From Diplolepis rosae (taxonomy: Eukaryota; Arthropoda; Insecta; Hymenoptera; Diplolepididae): 64,000 nt of DNA. The notes under the pieces were generated by a model. That model had not been told where the DNA came from. It saw only the letters and a list, made by a program, of their open reading frames with translations, and searched no databases. The stretch is from assembly GCA_030998225.1 (NCBI GenBank), contig JAPYXD010000744.1, positions 1,426,001 to 1,490,000 on the forward strand. The letters are read 5' to 3'. Below are positions 49,301 through 61,677 of this stretch, piece by piece (within the stretch, counting starts at the first letter, position 1; each line of letters starts with the position of its first letter). Both the position numbers and the translations under genes were made by a program.

Positions 49301-52300
49301 AAAAATGCATTGTAAGTTGTTTTTATAACTCTTAATATATGAATATAAAAAAAGTTCCTGTGGAGTATTGTTTTAGTGACCTAGTGCATGATCCTAGTCA
49401 ACGGGGTCATTGAAAATGCAATAGAATTTGCTTTTGGAAGAATTAATGTTTGAATTTAAAAAAAGTTCCAGTAGATTATTATTTTAGCAACCTGGTGCAT
49501 AATCGTGGACAACAGGGTCATTAAAAATGCATTGTAAGTTGTTTTTGTAACTATTTATGTATAAATATAACAAAAGTTCCTGTGGAGTATTATTTTAGCA
49601 ATCTGGTACATGATTCTGGGCAAGCGGGTCTTTGCAAATGCGAAAGAATGTGCTTTTGGAAGAATTATTCTTTGAATTTAAAAAAAGTTCCAGTAGATTA
49701 TTTTAGCAACCTGGTGCATAATCGTGGACAACAGGGTCATTAAAAATGCATTGTTAGTTGTTTTTATAACTCTTAATATATGAATATAAAAAAAGTCCCA
49801 GTAGATTATTATTTTAGCAACCTGGTGCATAATCCTAGTCAACGGGGTCATTGAAAATGCAATAGAATTTGCTTTTGAAGAATTATTCTTTGAATTTAAA
49901 AAAAGTTCCAGTAGGTTATTATTTTAGCAACCTGGTGCATAATCGTGGACAACAGGGTCATTAAAAATGCATTGTAAGTTGTTTTGGTAACTCTTTATGT
50001 AAAATATAACAAAAGTTCCTGTGGATTATTGTTTTAACAATCTGGTGCATGATTCTGGGCAAGCGGGTCTTTGCAAATGCGAAAGAATGTGCTTTTGGAA
50101 GAATTAATGTTTGAATTTAAAAAAAGTTCCAGTAGATTATTATTTTAGCAACCTGGTGCATAATCGTGGACAACAGGGTCATTAAAAATGCATTGTAAGT
50201 TGTTTTTATAACCCTTAATATATGAATATAAAAAAGTTCCTGTGGAGTATTGTTATAGCAACCTGGTGCATGATCCTAGTCATCGGGGTCATTGAAAATG
50301 CAATAGAATTTGCTTTTGGAAGAATTAATGTTCGAATTTAAAAAAAGTTCCAGTTGATTATTATTTTAGCAACCTGGTGCATAATCGTGGACAACAGGGT
50401 CATTAAAAATGCATTGTAAGTTGTTTTTGTAACTATTTATGTATAAATATAACAAAAGTTCCTGTGGAGTATTATTTTAGCAATCTGGTACATGATCCTA
50501 GTCAACGGGGTCATTGAAAATGCAATAGAATTTGCTTTTGGAAGAATTAATGTTTGAATTTAAAAAAAGTTCCAGTAGATTATTATTTTAACAACCTGGT
50601 GCATAATCGTGGACAACAGGGTCATTAAAAATGCATTGTAAGTTGTTTTTATAACTCTTAATATATGAATATAAAAAAAGTTCCTGTGGAGTATTGTTTT
50701 AGTGACCTAGTGCATGATCCTAGTCAACGGGGTCATTGAAAATGCAATAGAATTTGCTTTTGGAAGAATTAATGTTTGAATTTAAAAAAAGTTCCAGTAG
50801 ATTATTATTTTAGCAACCTGGTGCATAATCGTGGACAACAGGGTCATTAAAAATGCATTGTAAGTTGTTTTTGTAACTATTTATGTATAAATATAACAAA
50901 AGTTCCTGTGGAGTATTATTTTAGCAATCTGGTACATGATTCTGGGCAAGCGGGTCTTTGCAAATGCGAAAGAATGTGCTTTTGGAAGAATTAATGTTTG
51001 AATTTAAAAAAAGTTCCAGTAGATTATTATTTTAGCAACCTTGTGCATTATCCAAGACAACGGGGTCATTAAAAATGCATTGTTAGTTGTTTTTATAACT
51101 CTTAATATATGAATATAAAAAAAGTTCCTGTGGAGTATTGTTTTAGCAACCTTGGGCATGATCTTAGTCTACGGGGTCATTGAAAATGCAATAGAATTTG
51201 CTTTTGGAAGAATTAGTGTTTGAATTTAAAAAAAGTTCCAGTAGATTATTATTTTAGCAACCTGGTGCATAATCGTGGACAACAGGGTCATTAAAAATGC
51301 ATTGTAAGTTGTTTTTATAACTCTTAATATATGAATATAAAAAAAGTTCCTGTGGAGTATTGTTTTAGTGACCTAGTGCATGATCCTAGTCAACGGGGTC
51401 ATTGAAAATGCAATAGAATTTGCTTTTGGAAGAATTAATGTTTGAATTTAAAAAAAGTTCCAGTAGATTATTATTTTAGCAACCTGGTGCATAATCGTGG
51501 ACAACAGGGTCATTAAAAATGCATTGTAAGTTGTTTTTGTAACTATTTATGTATAAATATAACAAAAGTTCCTGTGGAGTATTATTTTAGCAATCTGGTA
51601 CATGATTCTGGGCAAGCGGGTCTTTGCAAATGCGAAAGAATGTGCTTTTGGAAGAATTAATGTTTGAATTTAAAAAAAGTTCCAGTAGATTATTATTTTA
51701 GCAACCTGGTGCATAATCGTGGACAACAGGGTCATTGGAAATGCATTGTTAGTTGTTTTTATAACTATTTATGTATAAATATAACAAAAGTTTCTGTGGA
51801 GTATTGTTTTAGCAATCTGGTACATGATCCTAGTCAACGGGGTCATTGAAAATGCAATAGAATTTGCTTTTGGAAGAATTAATGTTTGAATTTAAAAAAA
51901 GTTCCAGTAGATTATTATTTTAGCAACCTGGTGCATAATCGTGGACAACAGGGTCATTAAAAATGCATTGTAAGTTGTTTTTATAACTCTTAATATATGA
52001 ATATAAAAAAAGTTCCTGTGGAGTATTGTTTTAGTAACCTAGTGCATGATCCTAGTCAACGGGGTCATTGAAAATGCAATAGAATTTGCTTTTGGAAGAA
52101 TTAATGTTTGAATTTAAAAAAAGTTCCAGTAGATTATTATTTTAGCAACCTGGTGCATAATCGTGGACAACAGGGTCATTAAAAATGCATTGTAAGTTGT
52201 TTTTATAACTCTTAATATATGAATATAAAAAAAGTTCCTGTGGAGTATTGTTTTAGCAACCTAGTGCATGATCCTAGTCAACGGGGTCATTGAAAATGCA

Positions 52301-52685
52301 ATAGAATTTGCTTTTGGAAGAATTAATGTTTGAATTTAAAAAAAGTTCCAGTAGATTATTATTTTAGCAACCTGGTGCATAATCGTGGACAACAGGGTCA
52401 TTAAAAATGCATTGTAAGTTGTTTTTGTAACTATTTATGTATAAATATAACAAAAGTTCCTGTGGAGTATTATTTTAGCAATCTGGTACATGATCCTAGT
52501 CAACGGGGTCATTGAAAATGCAATAGAATTTGCTTTTGGAAGAATTAATGTTTGAATTTAAAAAAAGTTCCAGTAGATTATTATTTTAGCAACCTGGTGC
52601 ATGATCCTAGACAACGGGGTCATTGAAAATGCATTGTAAATTATTTTTATAACTCTTAATATATGAATATAAAAAAGTTCCTGTG
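46353..52685 (-). repeat. Satellite array, right arm (main block)
   Basis: The same 111/222-bp satellite as at 40432-41627 in opposite orientation, with roughly 28 dimers. The A-type half carries AATCGTGGACAACAGGGTCATT. B-type halves have two variants, GATCCTAGTCAACGGGGTCATTG and GATTCTGGGCAAGCGGGTCTTTG, arranged as a higher-order pattern. The first 350 bases are more diverged. Confidence 0.9.
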
Positions 52686-53383
52686 TCGTAACCAGAATTT
52701 GTAGACCTCATTTAGGCAAACAATTTTCCATCCAAACTTTTTTTTGTATCTCACATATTTTGTCTAGAAAATGGAATTATTGTATTTTAATCGTATTTTT
52801 TGGATTTGAAACGAAAAATATACATTTTATTAGAAACTATGTTAAACAAAATTTGTAGATATTTTTGAAACGAACAACTTTGTATTCTTACGTTTTTTTC
52901 GTATTTCGAATATTATTGTTAAAAAATTGAATTTTGGATTTTCAATAGTTTTTTTTTTAATTAAAAAGAAAAATATGCATCTTATGAAAAAATGTTACAA
53001 TTCAAATTTGTAGGACTTAATGTAGAAAATAATATTGTATCATAACGTTTTTTCGTATCTCGTATAATTTAACTGGAAAATGGAATTTTGATATTGACTT
53101 TTTTCGAATTTGAATATGCTGTAACATTTCTAATTTTGATTTAATCAAAAAATGTTATCAGGATAATTTTTAGAGATTTATGAGCACTATCTAAAACCAG
53201 TATTGAAATTTTTGATTTTTTCAAAAAATTATTTTCAAAAACACAAAAGTAGTGCTCCATCCCTCAATTTTGATTGGATGTGGCTGGTTAACGAACTTGT
53301 CCTTACTTTTTCGGCTCCGATAAAGTGTACCAAAGCTCAATTCAATCTGATGATTCTATCGAGAGTTATGCCGCACACGACCT

Positions 53384-53414
<31 letters not shown>

Positions 53415-53531
53415 CTTTCGTAAAAACCGTTTTTTCTGACTCAGGGGGTCTCAAAACGTAAAGATTTGATAAAAATTTCAAAAGTCATTTTTCACATAAA
53501 ACCAATACCTTCTCATCCATGATGAGAATGT
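52686..53531. repeat. Dispersed repeat inserted in the satellite
   Basis: A second copy of the 7320-8700 family, here without the MITE. It has the tandem body and a (CAGA)n run at 53384-53414, then ACACTTTCGTAAAAACCG. It interrupts a satellite unit. Confidence 0.6.
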
Positions 53532-53960
53532 AAAAAGTTCCAGTAGATTATTATTTTAGCAACCTGGTGCATTATTCAGGACAACAGGGTCATTAAAAAT
53601 GCATTATAAGTTGTTTTTGTAACTATTTATGTACAAATGTAACAAAATTCCCGTGGAGTATTGTTTTAGCAATCTTTTGCATGATTCTGGGCAACCGGGT
53701 CTTTGCAAATGCAATAGAATTTGCTTTTGAAAGAATTAGTGTTGGAATTTAATTAAATTCCAGTTGATTATTATTTTAGCGACCTGGTGCATGATCATGG
53801 ACAACGGGGTAATTGAAAATGCATTCTAAGTTGTTTTTATAACCCTTAATATATGCATATAACAAAAGTTCCTGTGGAGTATTGTTTTAGCAAACTGGTG
53901 CATGATCCTAGACAACGGGGTCATTGAAAATGCAATAGAATTTGCTTTTGTAACCATAAT
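53532..53960 (-). repeat. Satellite array, right arm (distal block)
   Basis: About two diverged dimers of the 111/222-bp satellite continue beyond the insertion and lead into the unique arm shared with 40165-40431. Confidence 0.85.
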
Positions 53961-54365
53961 TGTTCAAATATTATTATTAACTATCACAGTTATAGTTTTA
54001 ATAATGTTTTCTGTTGTACTTACCTTTCAAAAATGCTTCTCAAAGAATTTACTCTAAGTGCCATCTTTTGTTCAATTTCAAAATTACACATTTCTCCACT
54101 ACCGACATTCACCCATTCTTACAAGCGTTAGTCTCTCTATTATGAAAATAATAAGCGATCAAGAAGTGTAGCCTGAAGTTGACAGTTTCTGGGAGAAAAA
54201 AACTTTTGGAGAAATCGATTTCTAGACAATTAATACCCTACCCTTCGGATGTCGAATATTCGACATTCGACTATGCGGCCGATCTAATCGAAAAAATCCG
54301 ATCCGACAAATGAGGCGAATCGAATCGAATTTGCGACTTTCGATCCGACAAAATGCACACGTCTA

Positions 54366-57095
54366 ATCTAGAGTTCAATATGTCGGACTAACATTTCAAG
54401 AAATACGCATAAACCTTTAGATAATATTATATACTATTATATTATTATATCATAATAATATATAACTATTATATTATAATAATCTATGATAATAACCCAA
54501 AGCCTAAAAAACTCGGCTAGTTCGAACTTTAAATTTCGTGTTTTGGACATCTTTTGTCGAATACATTTCTTTTCAAAGTGTGCATCTATTCAAGTATGTT
54601 CACACAGCATTGTTGTAATAAACTTACATAATTTTTATTGTAAAATTACTACAGAGATTTTTATCAGTGTACTTAAACGCGTTTGAAATCTTTTCATATC
54701 TTTTGGTAAAGATTGTTTGGGAAAAAGGTTTCTAAACATGATCAGGTGTATTGTGAATTGTAGTTGTACTAGTAATCACCAATAAAGAGTAGATTTCTTA
54801 GTTCAAATATAAATTGAAATTATATATGTGAAGCGTTCTCGTACAAACAGACCACCTAGGAAGTGAAGCTGATAATATTCTAGCAACTACTCTCGGCTAA
54901 ATGCTATTCCCGGCATTATTATACATACTTAATATTATCTGCTTTACAATCTACGGATATAAATATGTAATGAACGTTTATGTGTGAAATATTCGACATC
55001 CGAAGTGCGTCCGTCGAATGTGGAATAATCGACATCCGGAGCATGTCCGATCGAATGACAGATTTTTAACTTTCGACCGGCGCAGTATGTAGTTTGCAAT
55101 TTTTAATCAGACATTACACAATAAAGATTGAATAGTTGTATTTTAATTTTATATCGTCATATTTAAAGAATAAACAAATATTAATTATTTCAATTTGACA
55201 CATTAATGTTACATAATTTTAACTAATTTTTTAAAAATATATAATTATTCATTTAATTAAATGTAAATATAATATTAAATGTAAAATAATTTGTGAATAC
55301 ATTTTTCAAGTTATTATTAATAGTTTATCATATCGGAATCGTGAGTCGAAAGAATTCGTTTTTTTCATATGTGATTTATTCATATCATTTAAAGGAATGT
55401 GCATTAAAATTGTTTGAAGAATCAGGCAACGTGATTTGTATTTGATAAAATAACTACAAAATCAAATTCTATACGCCTGAAAACTCGAGAAAAATAATTA
55501 TACGCACAGGGACTATACACAGTACTATATATTTAACAATTTTAATATCTTTAACCAACTCATCAAAATTTATCCTATACTATGAATCTCTACAACTGAA
55601 ACAAGACATAACAATTTTAATTTTGGAATTTTGAATAAACCTTACACAATAAAACTCTGTACGATAAAAGAGTAAACCCTACTGAACATAAGTTTATTAA
55701 TAATTTTTTAAGCACAATGAAATTGTACACTAAATTATAGAAATTAAATTTTGTACATTTAAATAAACTCTATTAGAATCTACGAAAAAATATTATGTAC
55801 CCGATTAAATACTTTTTTATTAGTTTAATTTCAAGGCCACCCGTGCAGAAATTGCCCAACTTGTTTCCAAGTTCCGATCCCGCCTTGATCGGATTTTCCA
55901 CATGTGGCCGCAGGGGGGCATATGGTGTGGCCCGGGTTGGAACCACATCGGATTATGATAGACAAGATTATTTTCACATTTTTTATTGTGGTCATGATAT
56001 TGTAGTGACTATATTGATATTAAAATGCCAAAAGCAAAAAGTACATGGCGAGTTCGGAAGCACAGAATCGTTGGTGAGATTTCTTATATCCGCATTATAG
56101 ATCAAGCTAAGTTAATTTACTAGATTCATTACATAAATCCTAACATTGTAATGAACTAGATTATTACTTGAAATATTTTTTTATTAACGGTAATTTGAAA
56201 AGAAACGAAAATTAAAATTTTAAGTGTAGAACGTTATTGTGTTTCATTATTTTTTATATCGTATATTCAATTTTCCAAAGTGAATTTTGTAGAAAGAAAA
56301 TTATGAATAACGTAATTTATTTTTAGATTCAGAAGAATCGAATAGTTCTACAGATTACGAAGATGGGTTTGAAGATTATACTGTTTTTATACTTTTAATT
56401 ATACTGTTGCATCACGAATCTGGATTTATGAAATACATTTTTTTGAACCAACTATTTATTGTTATTAAACGTAAAGCCTTTAAATTTTACTAAATATTTG
56501 TAGAAATACAAAATTAGAATGGGCCATATCTGGACCAGATCGGGCCCCCATTTTACAGGCGCAGATCTGGGCCCGATCGGGTAGGGCGTTTCATTACTGG
56601 TCTGGCGCTACACAGATTACCCTATCGGGGCCACATTTTTCCCGTTCGGTACCCGATCAGCGCCCCACAAACATTTCTGCACGGGCATGACACACTTACC
56701 CGATTACTACCTTACTTTTTTAGACCAACTTCCAGCCACACGAAATAAGATATCGATTTGAAGTTTTGAGAACTTAAATGAAAGACACTAAGAAATGTTT
56801 ATGATTAAAAAATAATTTTTTTATCTAAATTGTTATTAGAATTGTAAAAATCTAGAAGTAAAAAAAGTCACTTCGTGACTCTTATTCAAGAGCCTAAAAT
56901 TTCAACTCGATATCTTATCTCGATTTCTGAAGATATTCGAAAAAAATGTTATATCTATACACTGCTGCTCAGCATTATTTACAAATTCCTGCAACATCCA
57001 GAAGATCAGACAGATTGTTCACGAGTAAACGAACAATCTCTGAAGAAAAAAGAGGTCTGCAGCCACCCTCTTATGTAAAAGAGTATATTTATTTG
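54366..57095. other. A+T-rich interior with degenerate end repeats and one nested element
   Basis: No gene is supported. 54985-55085 is a decayed copy of the GTCGAATATTCGAC unit. 55840-56685 is a separate inverted-repeat element. Confidence 0.5.
55840..56685. mobile_element. Non-autonomous DNA element, TIR CCCGTGCAGAAAT
   Basis: The ends CCCGTGCAGAAAT (55840) and its complement (ending 56685) are inverted. GC-rich blocks near both ends repeat GATCGGG / CCCGATC words. The centre is A+T-rich and non-coding. No definite target duplication. Confidence 0.6.
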
Positions 57096-57643
57096 TATGA
57101 TCCGAAGAAGGGTGCTTTGGATGTCGAATATTCGACATTCGACTATGCGGCCGATCGAATCGAAAAAATCCGTTCCGAAGAAGGGTGCTTCGAATGTCGA
57201 ATATTCGACATTCGACTATGCGGCCGATCGAATCGAAAAACTCCGATCCGACAAATAAGGCGAATCGAATCGAATTTGCGACATTCGATCCGACAGAATG
57301 CACACGTCTAGTTGCAACCTCTGAATTTCAGCCCAGCATGCCTCATTTAAAAAATATTTCAAGTAAATAAGTTGCGCTTTCTCAAACTTTATGCTAAACT
57401 ATCAATGTAAATAAAATCTCAATCTATTACTTTTCTAAATATTGTTAGGTCAGAAACGTAACATTTCTTTTCTTAAAAGATTCCTCGTTTTATGTAAGGA
57501 TCGAAAAGGATCCTCTCTAAGGGATGAGGAGAAGTCAGTAATTGAGAATGGTTATTGATAAAAAGTATGTTTACTGACAATCAAATTGAGAAACGAATAA
57601 GCATCGTGGAATTGGAAATCGAATTGAAATTTAGATGTACCTT

Positions 57644-58692
57644 TGTAATTACCCTGAGTGAAATTTGTCTGATGATTTATTGAGTCCAGTGGAGCGAAGG
57701 TGGCCAGTTGAGTCTTCGTTGAGATCCTTGAGATAGTACTTGTTTGATGTGAAATTCGTTGTTGAGACGGTTGGTCTAGTCGATTCTTGATCCAAGTTTA
57801 GAGAGAATTTTGGAAGGTGATTCCCCTTCACTTTCTAATGTCGTTGAACTCAGCGTCAAGTAAGAATTCGTCTGAGTAGCGGTAAAATCCGATGAGGCTG
57901 GACTGAACTCGTAGCGTAGATATAATGAAACTGGACTAGACTGAGCTGAATTCACCGTGTAGAGATGATGGTACTGGACTAGATTGAACTGAACTCGCCG
58001 TGTAGATATGGTGGTACTGGACTGACTTCTCTTGGGATTTTTGCCTTTTATAGAACTTTTGCAAGGTTGCTTATGGTGGGAGCAAAACCAAGGTGTACCA
58101 CCTTTGGTATTAAGATCGGATGAGTTGCCCTCTCTGATGACTCGTGCTCCAATGAAATTCATTACCTTGCACTAATGTCGCAATCTATTTTATCTGTTAT
58201 TCGATTCTAACGAAAAGGTCAACTACTGTGGAAGTAAAAACAAGGTGTATCATCTTTTCAATATTTGGTATTTTAAGATCGGATGAGTTGCCTTCTCTGA
58301 TCACTTATGCTTCGATGAAATTTATTACCTGGCATTAGTGTCATAGTCAAATATATCAAGTCTATTTTATCTGTTATTCGATTCTAACGAAAAGGTCAAC
58401 TACTGTGGAAGTAAAAACAAGGTGTACGATCTTTTCCATATTTTGGTGTTTAAAGTCGAATGAGTTGCCTTTATCGATGAGTCAAGTTCCGATGAAATTT
58501 ATTACTTGGCGTTAATGTCACAGCCAAATATATCTATTTAGATTTGCCTTTCGATTTTAACGATCTTCCTATTTCTTGTTAGATCTTGCTGTTGAGTCAA
58601 TATAATCAAGGACGTGGTAATGTTGCCTTGATCTCTTAATTGGTTCCGTAATTTGTTTATTACTCTAGGTGGTAGAGTCGCGGGAATTGACA
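57644..58692 (-). repeat. 3' LTR of element 3
   Basis: On the minus strand it starts TGTCAATTCCCGCG next to a polypurine tract and probably ends GGTAATTACA (57644); an alternative end at 57443 cannot be excluded. It holds three tandem repeats of about 180 bp in U3 (about 58080-58570), a TATA box (58044-58052), three to four repeats of about 45 bp containing CTGGACTGAACTCG-type words downstream of it (57890-58030) and AATAAA (57676-57681). This order, enhancer-like repeats, TATA, poly(A), is that of a promoter-bearing LTR. Confidence 0.7.
58044..58052 (-). promoter_or_regulatory. TATA box of LTR 3
   Basis: TATAAAAGG on the minus strand, in the middle of the LTR between two sets of tandem repeats. 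Confidence 0.65.
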
Positions 58693-58706
58693 CCTCCCCC
58701 CTTAAT
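58693..58706 (-). promoter_or_regulatory. Polypurine tract of element 3
   Basis: AAGGGGGGAGG on the minus strand, directly upstream of TGTCAATT. Confidence 0.75.
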
Positions 58707-58815
58707 TGGAACGCGTGGAGCTAACGATCCGCGATCGAAATTTCGGTAGAAGAATACATTTATAATCCAAGATGCTTACTCAATCAACTACATATTTTTA
58801 ATTTAATTTGACAAT

Positions 58816-60218
58816 TTACAACATAAAAATCTCGTAGAAAATTCTATAACAAGTTTTATATAAGTGAATAGTAATAACAGAGGATATAATACTGAAAATA
58901 TAAAAAATAGGTTTTTTCTCCGTTTCTAACTGTTTCGAGGTAAAAATTTCGTTATTTAAGAATGACAGTGGAATGTCTTCCTTTTCTCCAATTTCTAAAA
59001 GGGTTTTTATTTTGTTTTCAATACCTTTAAGGTGAATTTTTAGGAATGTAGCAGCTGAGAAAATAGAAACGTTTGTATTCACTGAGGTTTTTGATTTATC
59101 TAGAAATATGAAATTTTTCTTTGTGGTTGGGGTAGGTTTATGGATTTGATTTCGCACTCTGGCTTTGTTTGAAGGATTCCTATATTTTGAATGTCGATTG
59201 TGATCCGCAATTTTTTAGGGCAGTTCGAATTGATGGTTTGAGGTGTTGGAGTTGCATAAATCCAACCGTAGTGCTTAGTTAAAGCTGTCCACGGTGGATA
59301 GTTATTAATGCTGAGATGAATTTTGCATTTGTAAGGGTTTGATTTGGTGAAAATTTCCGTTTCGCAAGTAGGGGTTGTCGAGATGTTGAAAAAGGGATTT
59401 GTATTTTGGCATGTTGGACCCATATTGGTTTGGAAACAAGATTCCGTAAGGTCATTAGGTGACAAGAAGTAAGTTTGATTGTTTTTAGATAGTGCCATAT
59501 AAGCAGTTTGTGTTTGAATATAAACGGCTAATGTTTCGTTATTTGCAAATTTTATAAATGTAGGAATGGAATGTGGTTTGAATAAGGTAAATTCTTCTTC
59601 TGAGGGAGTTGGAATACTCAGACTGAAAACTAATGTGCTTTCATAATTAAAATATTGGATTTTTGTGAATGGAAGAATTTCAGAAATATGAGTAGAAAAT
59701 GGAAGTAGAATATTTTTATGTTTAGTGTCAAACAGAGGATGCAGGAGAGAGTAAGGGAAAAGAAAGGGATCCCATTGACCGTTAATAGCATGGGTTAATG
59801 CGTTGGCTAGGTGGTCTAATAGGAAAAGATAAGTGTCTAGTTTTTCGAGTAATGAGTTTAACCAATTTGATGCGTCATGTTGATAGATTGAAATGTCCAG
59901 TTTATCTTTACTATTGAACCAGTCTATGAATGGTACTATTTCTATAAAAATTTTGGAAATACTTTCAATTTTTGGGGTATTTATACAATAATCGAGAAGT
60001 TAGTTGTATGATTTTTTTACCTGATGATGGAAATTAAATATTTGGTATGTATCTAAATAGGATACAAAATGGTATTCTTTATAGAAAACTCGAAAGTTTG
60101 TTATAGGTTCGAAGAATATACCTGGAGAGTTTGAAGATTTTGTATGGATGTAAATGGATGTAGTCGATTTTAGTAGGGAATTTAAGAAAAGGATCGTAGC
60201 TAAAAGTTGAGGATTCAT
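58816..60218 (-). pseudogene. env: Envelope-like ORF 2 (F/errantivirus type), broken
   Basis: Starts with a signal peptide (MNPQLLATILFLNSLLK). A TAA at 60000-60002 interrupts the frame, which then stays open to 59100. The end continues in another frame (58816-59157) with a hydrophobic membrane segment (IFYIFSIISSVITI) close to the C-terminus. The ectodomain has several cysteines near its end (CQNTNPF, PTCETEIF, NCPKKL, PECEIKS). This cysteine spacing and the overall plan resemble the envelope of insect errantiviruses, related to baculovirus F; I do not see the usual furin/fusion-peptide motif. Upstream, TTTATTCTTTTTCCCAG (AG at 60235-60236) is a strong acceptor 17 bases before the ATG. One stop and one frameshift make this copy unable to give a full protein. 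Confidence 0.7.
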
Positions 60219-60234
60219 TGTGCTTCTCGATGGT

Positions 60235-60252
60235 CTGGGAAAAAGAATAAAT
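60235..60252 (-). promoter_or_regulatory. 3' splice site before envelope-like ORF 2
   Basis: TTCTTTTTCCCAG|AC on the minus strand, with a long pyrimidine tract, shortly before the start codon. It implies a spliced subgenomic RNA. Confidence 0.65.
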
Positions 60253-60301
60253 AATTTTGAGATTAAAAATGGTTTCTGTATTAAATGTCCAATAATTTAT
60301 T

Positions 60302-61667
60302 CTAGAGGTTAGTTATTCTAGTGGTCTTTGAAGAAAATGGTTTAAATAGTTGAGCGAAGGTAGTAGGGATTCGAAATGGTAAGGTAGGTGGAAATTGAGT
60401 TGCCTTGTCCTTTTGCCTTTTTATTATTTTTTTAGGGCAGTATGCTATATTGTGCGCTTGTGTATTGCAATATTTGCAAGAATTTTCTCAGGCGACTAAC
60501 TTTGGTCGTGGATCTGTTTGTATTTCTTGGTCTTTTGTTTTTGCTTTACCCTTATATGTTTCTATATTATTGTCGTCGCATAGGTCATAATTTCTCATTA
60601 ACAATTGTAGGAGATTCAAAGCTGCTTTATTTTCTGCTAATTCTTTCATACTACCGGTTTGAATTATTAAGTGATCCTTAAGGTTTGCGTGTGCAATGAA
60701 GAGAGAACTTGATTGCGAATGAAGATCTGGATATATTATTATTTGTGGTTCTGGTAATCCATATTGAATTGCGAAATTTTTTAGTATTTCTTTGTTTAGG
60801 GTTCCCATTGAATTGCGTTTCGACCTTTGTTTTACGTATCTTGGTTTTCTGGTTGGTTGTATCTTGACTATTGAAATTATCACATAAAATTTAAAATAAG
60901 GGTTTAACGGTCTGTATCCGCATTTAATGCATTTTTTGAGTTTTGTTTGATTTTTGAAATGTATCAAAAAATTCTTTTTGCTTTTTGATTATATTTGAAG
61001 ACATGCAAGACGGGTTGTTGTGCTTGTGAATAGGAATTTTTGTTAATTTTTTGGAACCAGTGGTTTGGAATTTATTTTTCATTATTAGGGTATTTCTATG
61101 AGAATTTGGAAAACTCGTTGAAGGTTCTTGAGATGAAATGTGAGTAGTATTTTGTAAGCAGTCGGATATAGATTCTTCGTAATTTTTATTCAGGTGTTCG
61201 GTACTTATTAGCATATGTATTACTTTTAGTGCAGCGAGATTCTTTGCTTCTTTACTGGTATTAGAAATTCCTGTCTGTTTTATTCTTTCGACTGAGCAAA
61301 TTGTTAACCATATGTTGATATTTTGTGAATTTTTAAGTTTTACAGCTGTATAATGTCGTTGACAAAGATTTTGTTGAGCACACAAATTTTGTAATCTTTC
61401 GTCTGATTTTTTATTTAATGAGTTTATGAAATTCAAATTATTTTTATTAATGTTTAATTCGAATAATACATTTTTTGCTGCAGTTTGTTTGGTTGTTTCT
61501 TCATCTTCTGCATTACTGATTATTATATAATTTTTATATCTTAGTTTTACATTAAATTGATTTTGATTTTTCCTATTTTGTCTATTTAGTGTTTTATAAT
61601 GTGGAGGATGATCACCCTTTTGTTTAATCATTTGATCTAGTAACGTTATGTAGTTATTGTGCGACAT
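60302..61667 (-). pseudogene. Triple dsRNA-binding-domain protein with CCHC zinc knuckle, frameshifted
   Basis: The first frame (61667-60924, 247 codons) has dsRBD 1 (about residues 6-75: LLDQMIKQKG, HPPHY, TTKQTAAKNVLFEL) and dsRBD 2 (about 88-155: RHYTAVKL, TGISNTSKEAKNLAALKVI). A second frame (from 60967) carries dsRBD 3 (KNFAIQYGLPEP, TGSMKELAENKAALNLLQLL). It reads through a TGA at 60488-60490 into CKYCNTQAHNIAYC, a CX2CX4HX4C knuckle (60437-60478), and stops at 60302. dsRBDs bind A-form RNA duplexes; three in one protein is the plan of Loquacious/TRBP-type Dicer partners. In a retroelement the likely role is shielding dsRNA from RNA interference, an inference. The ATG lies just past the envelope 1 stop. 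One frameshift and one stop damage this copy. Confidence 0.75.
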
Positions 61668-61677
61668 GATATGTGAG

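Larger units (their letters stand above)
39907..57310. mobile_element. Giant hAT-like element built of opposed satellite arrays
   Basis: The ends are TAGAGGTGTGCA (39907) and the complement of TAGACGTGTGCA (ending 57310). GTTGCAAC, 8 bp, flanks both sides (39899-39906, 57311-57318), as for hAT insertions. Within, 39960-41627 is matched in inverted order by 46353-54310: a palindromic block with GTCGAATATTCGAC, then a unique arm (40165-40431 with 53960-54240), then satellite arrays. A second right-type end lies at 54365 without a matching duplication. No transposase is present. The composite interpretation, at 17.4 kb, is an inference; the ends and duplication are directly seen. Confidence 0.6.

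Noticed and set aside
53384..53414. (CAGA)n run as an independent microsatellite of interest
   Set aside because: The same run occurs in the same context near 8541-8560, so it is a fixed part of a dispersed repeat.
40432..53960. CRISPR array
   Set aside because: Units are contiguous 111/222-bp satellites without unique spacers, in a eukaryotic genome.
54240..54365. Right end of the hAT-like element at 54365 in place of 57310
   Set aside because: The next 8 bases (ATCTAGAG) do not match the left flank GTTGCAAC, whereas those after 57310 do.
60405..60681. Plus-strand frames with hydrophobic text near 60400-60700 and 61742-61945
   Set aside because: Antisense to the dsRBD and envelope 1 genes, which have recognisable domains.
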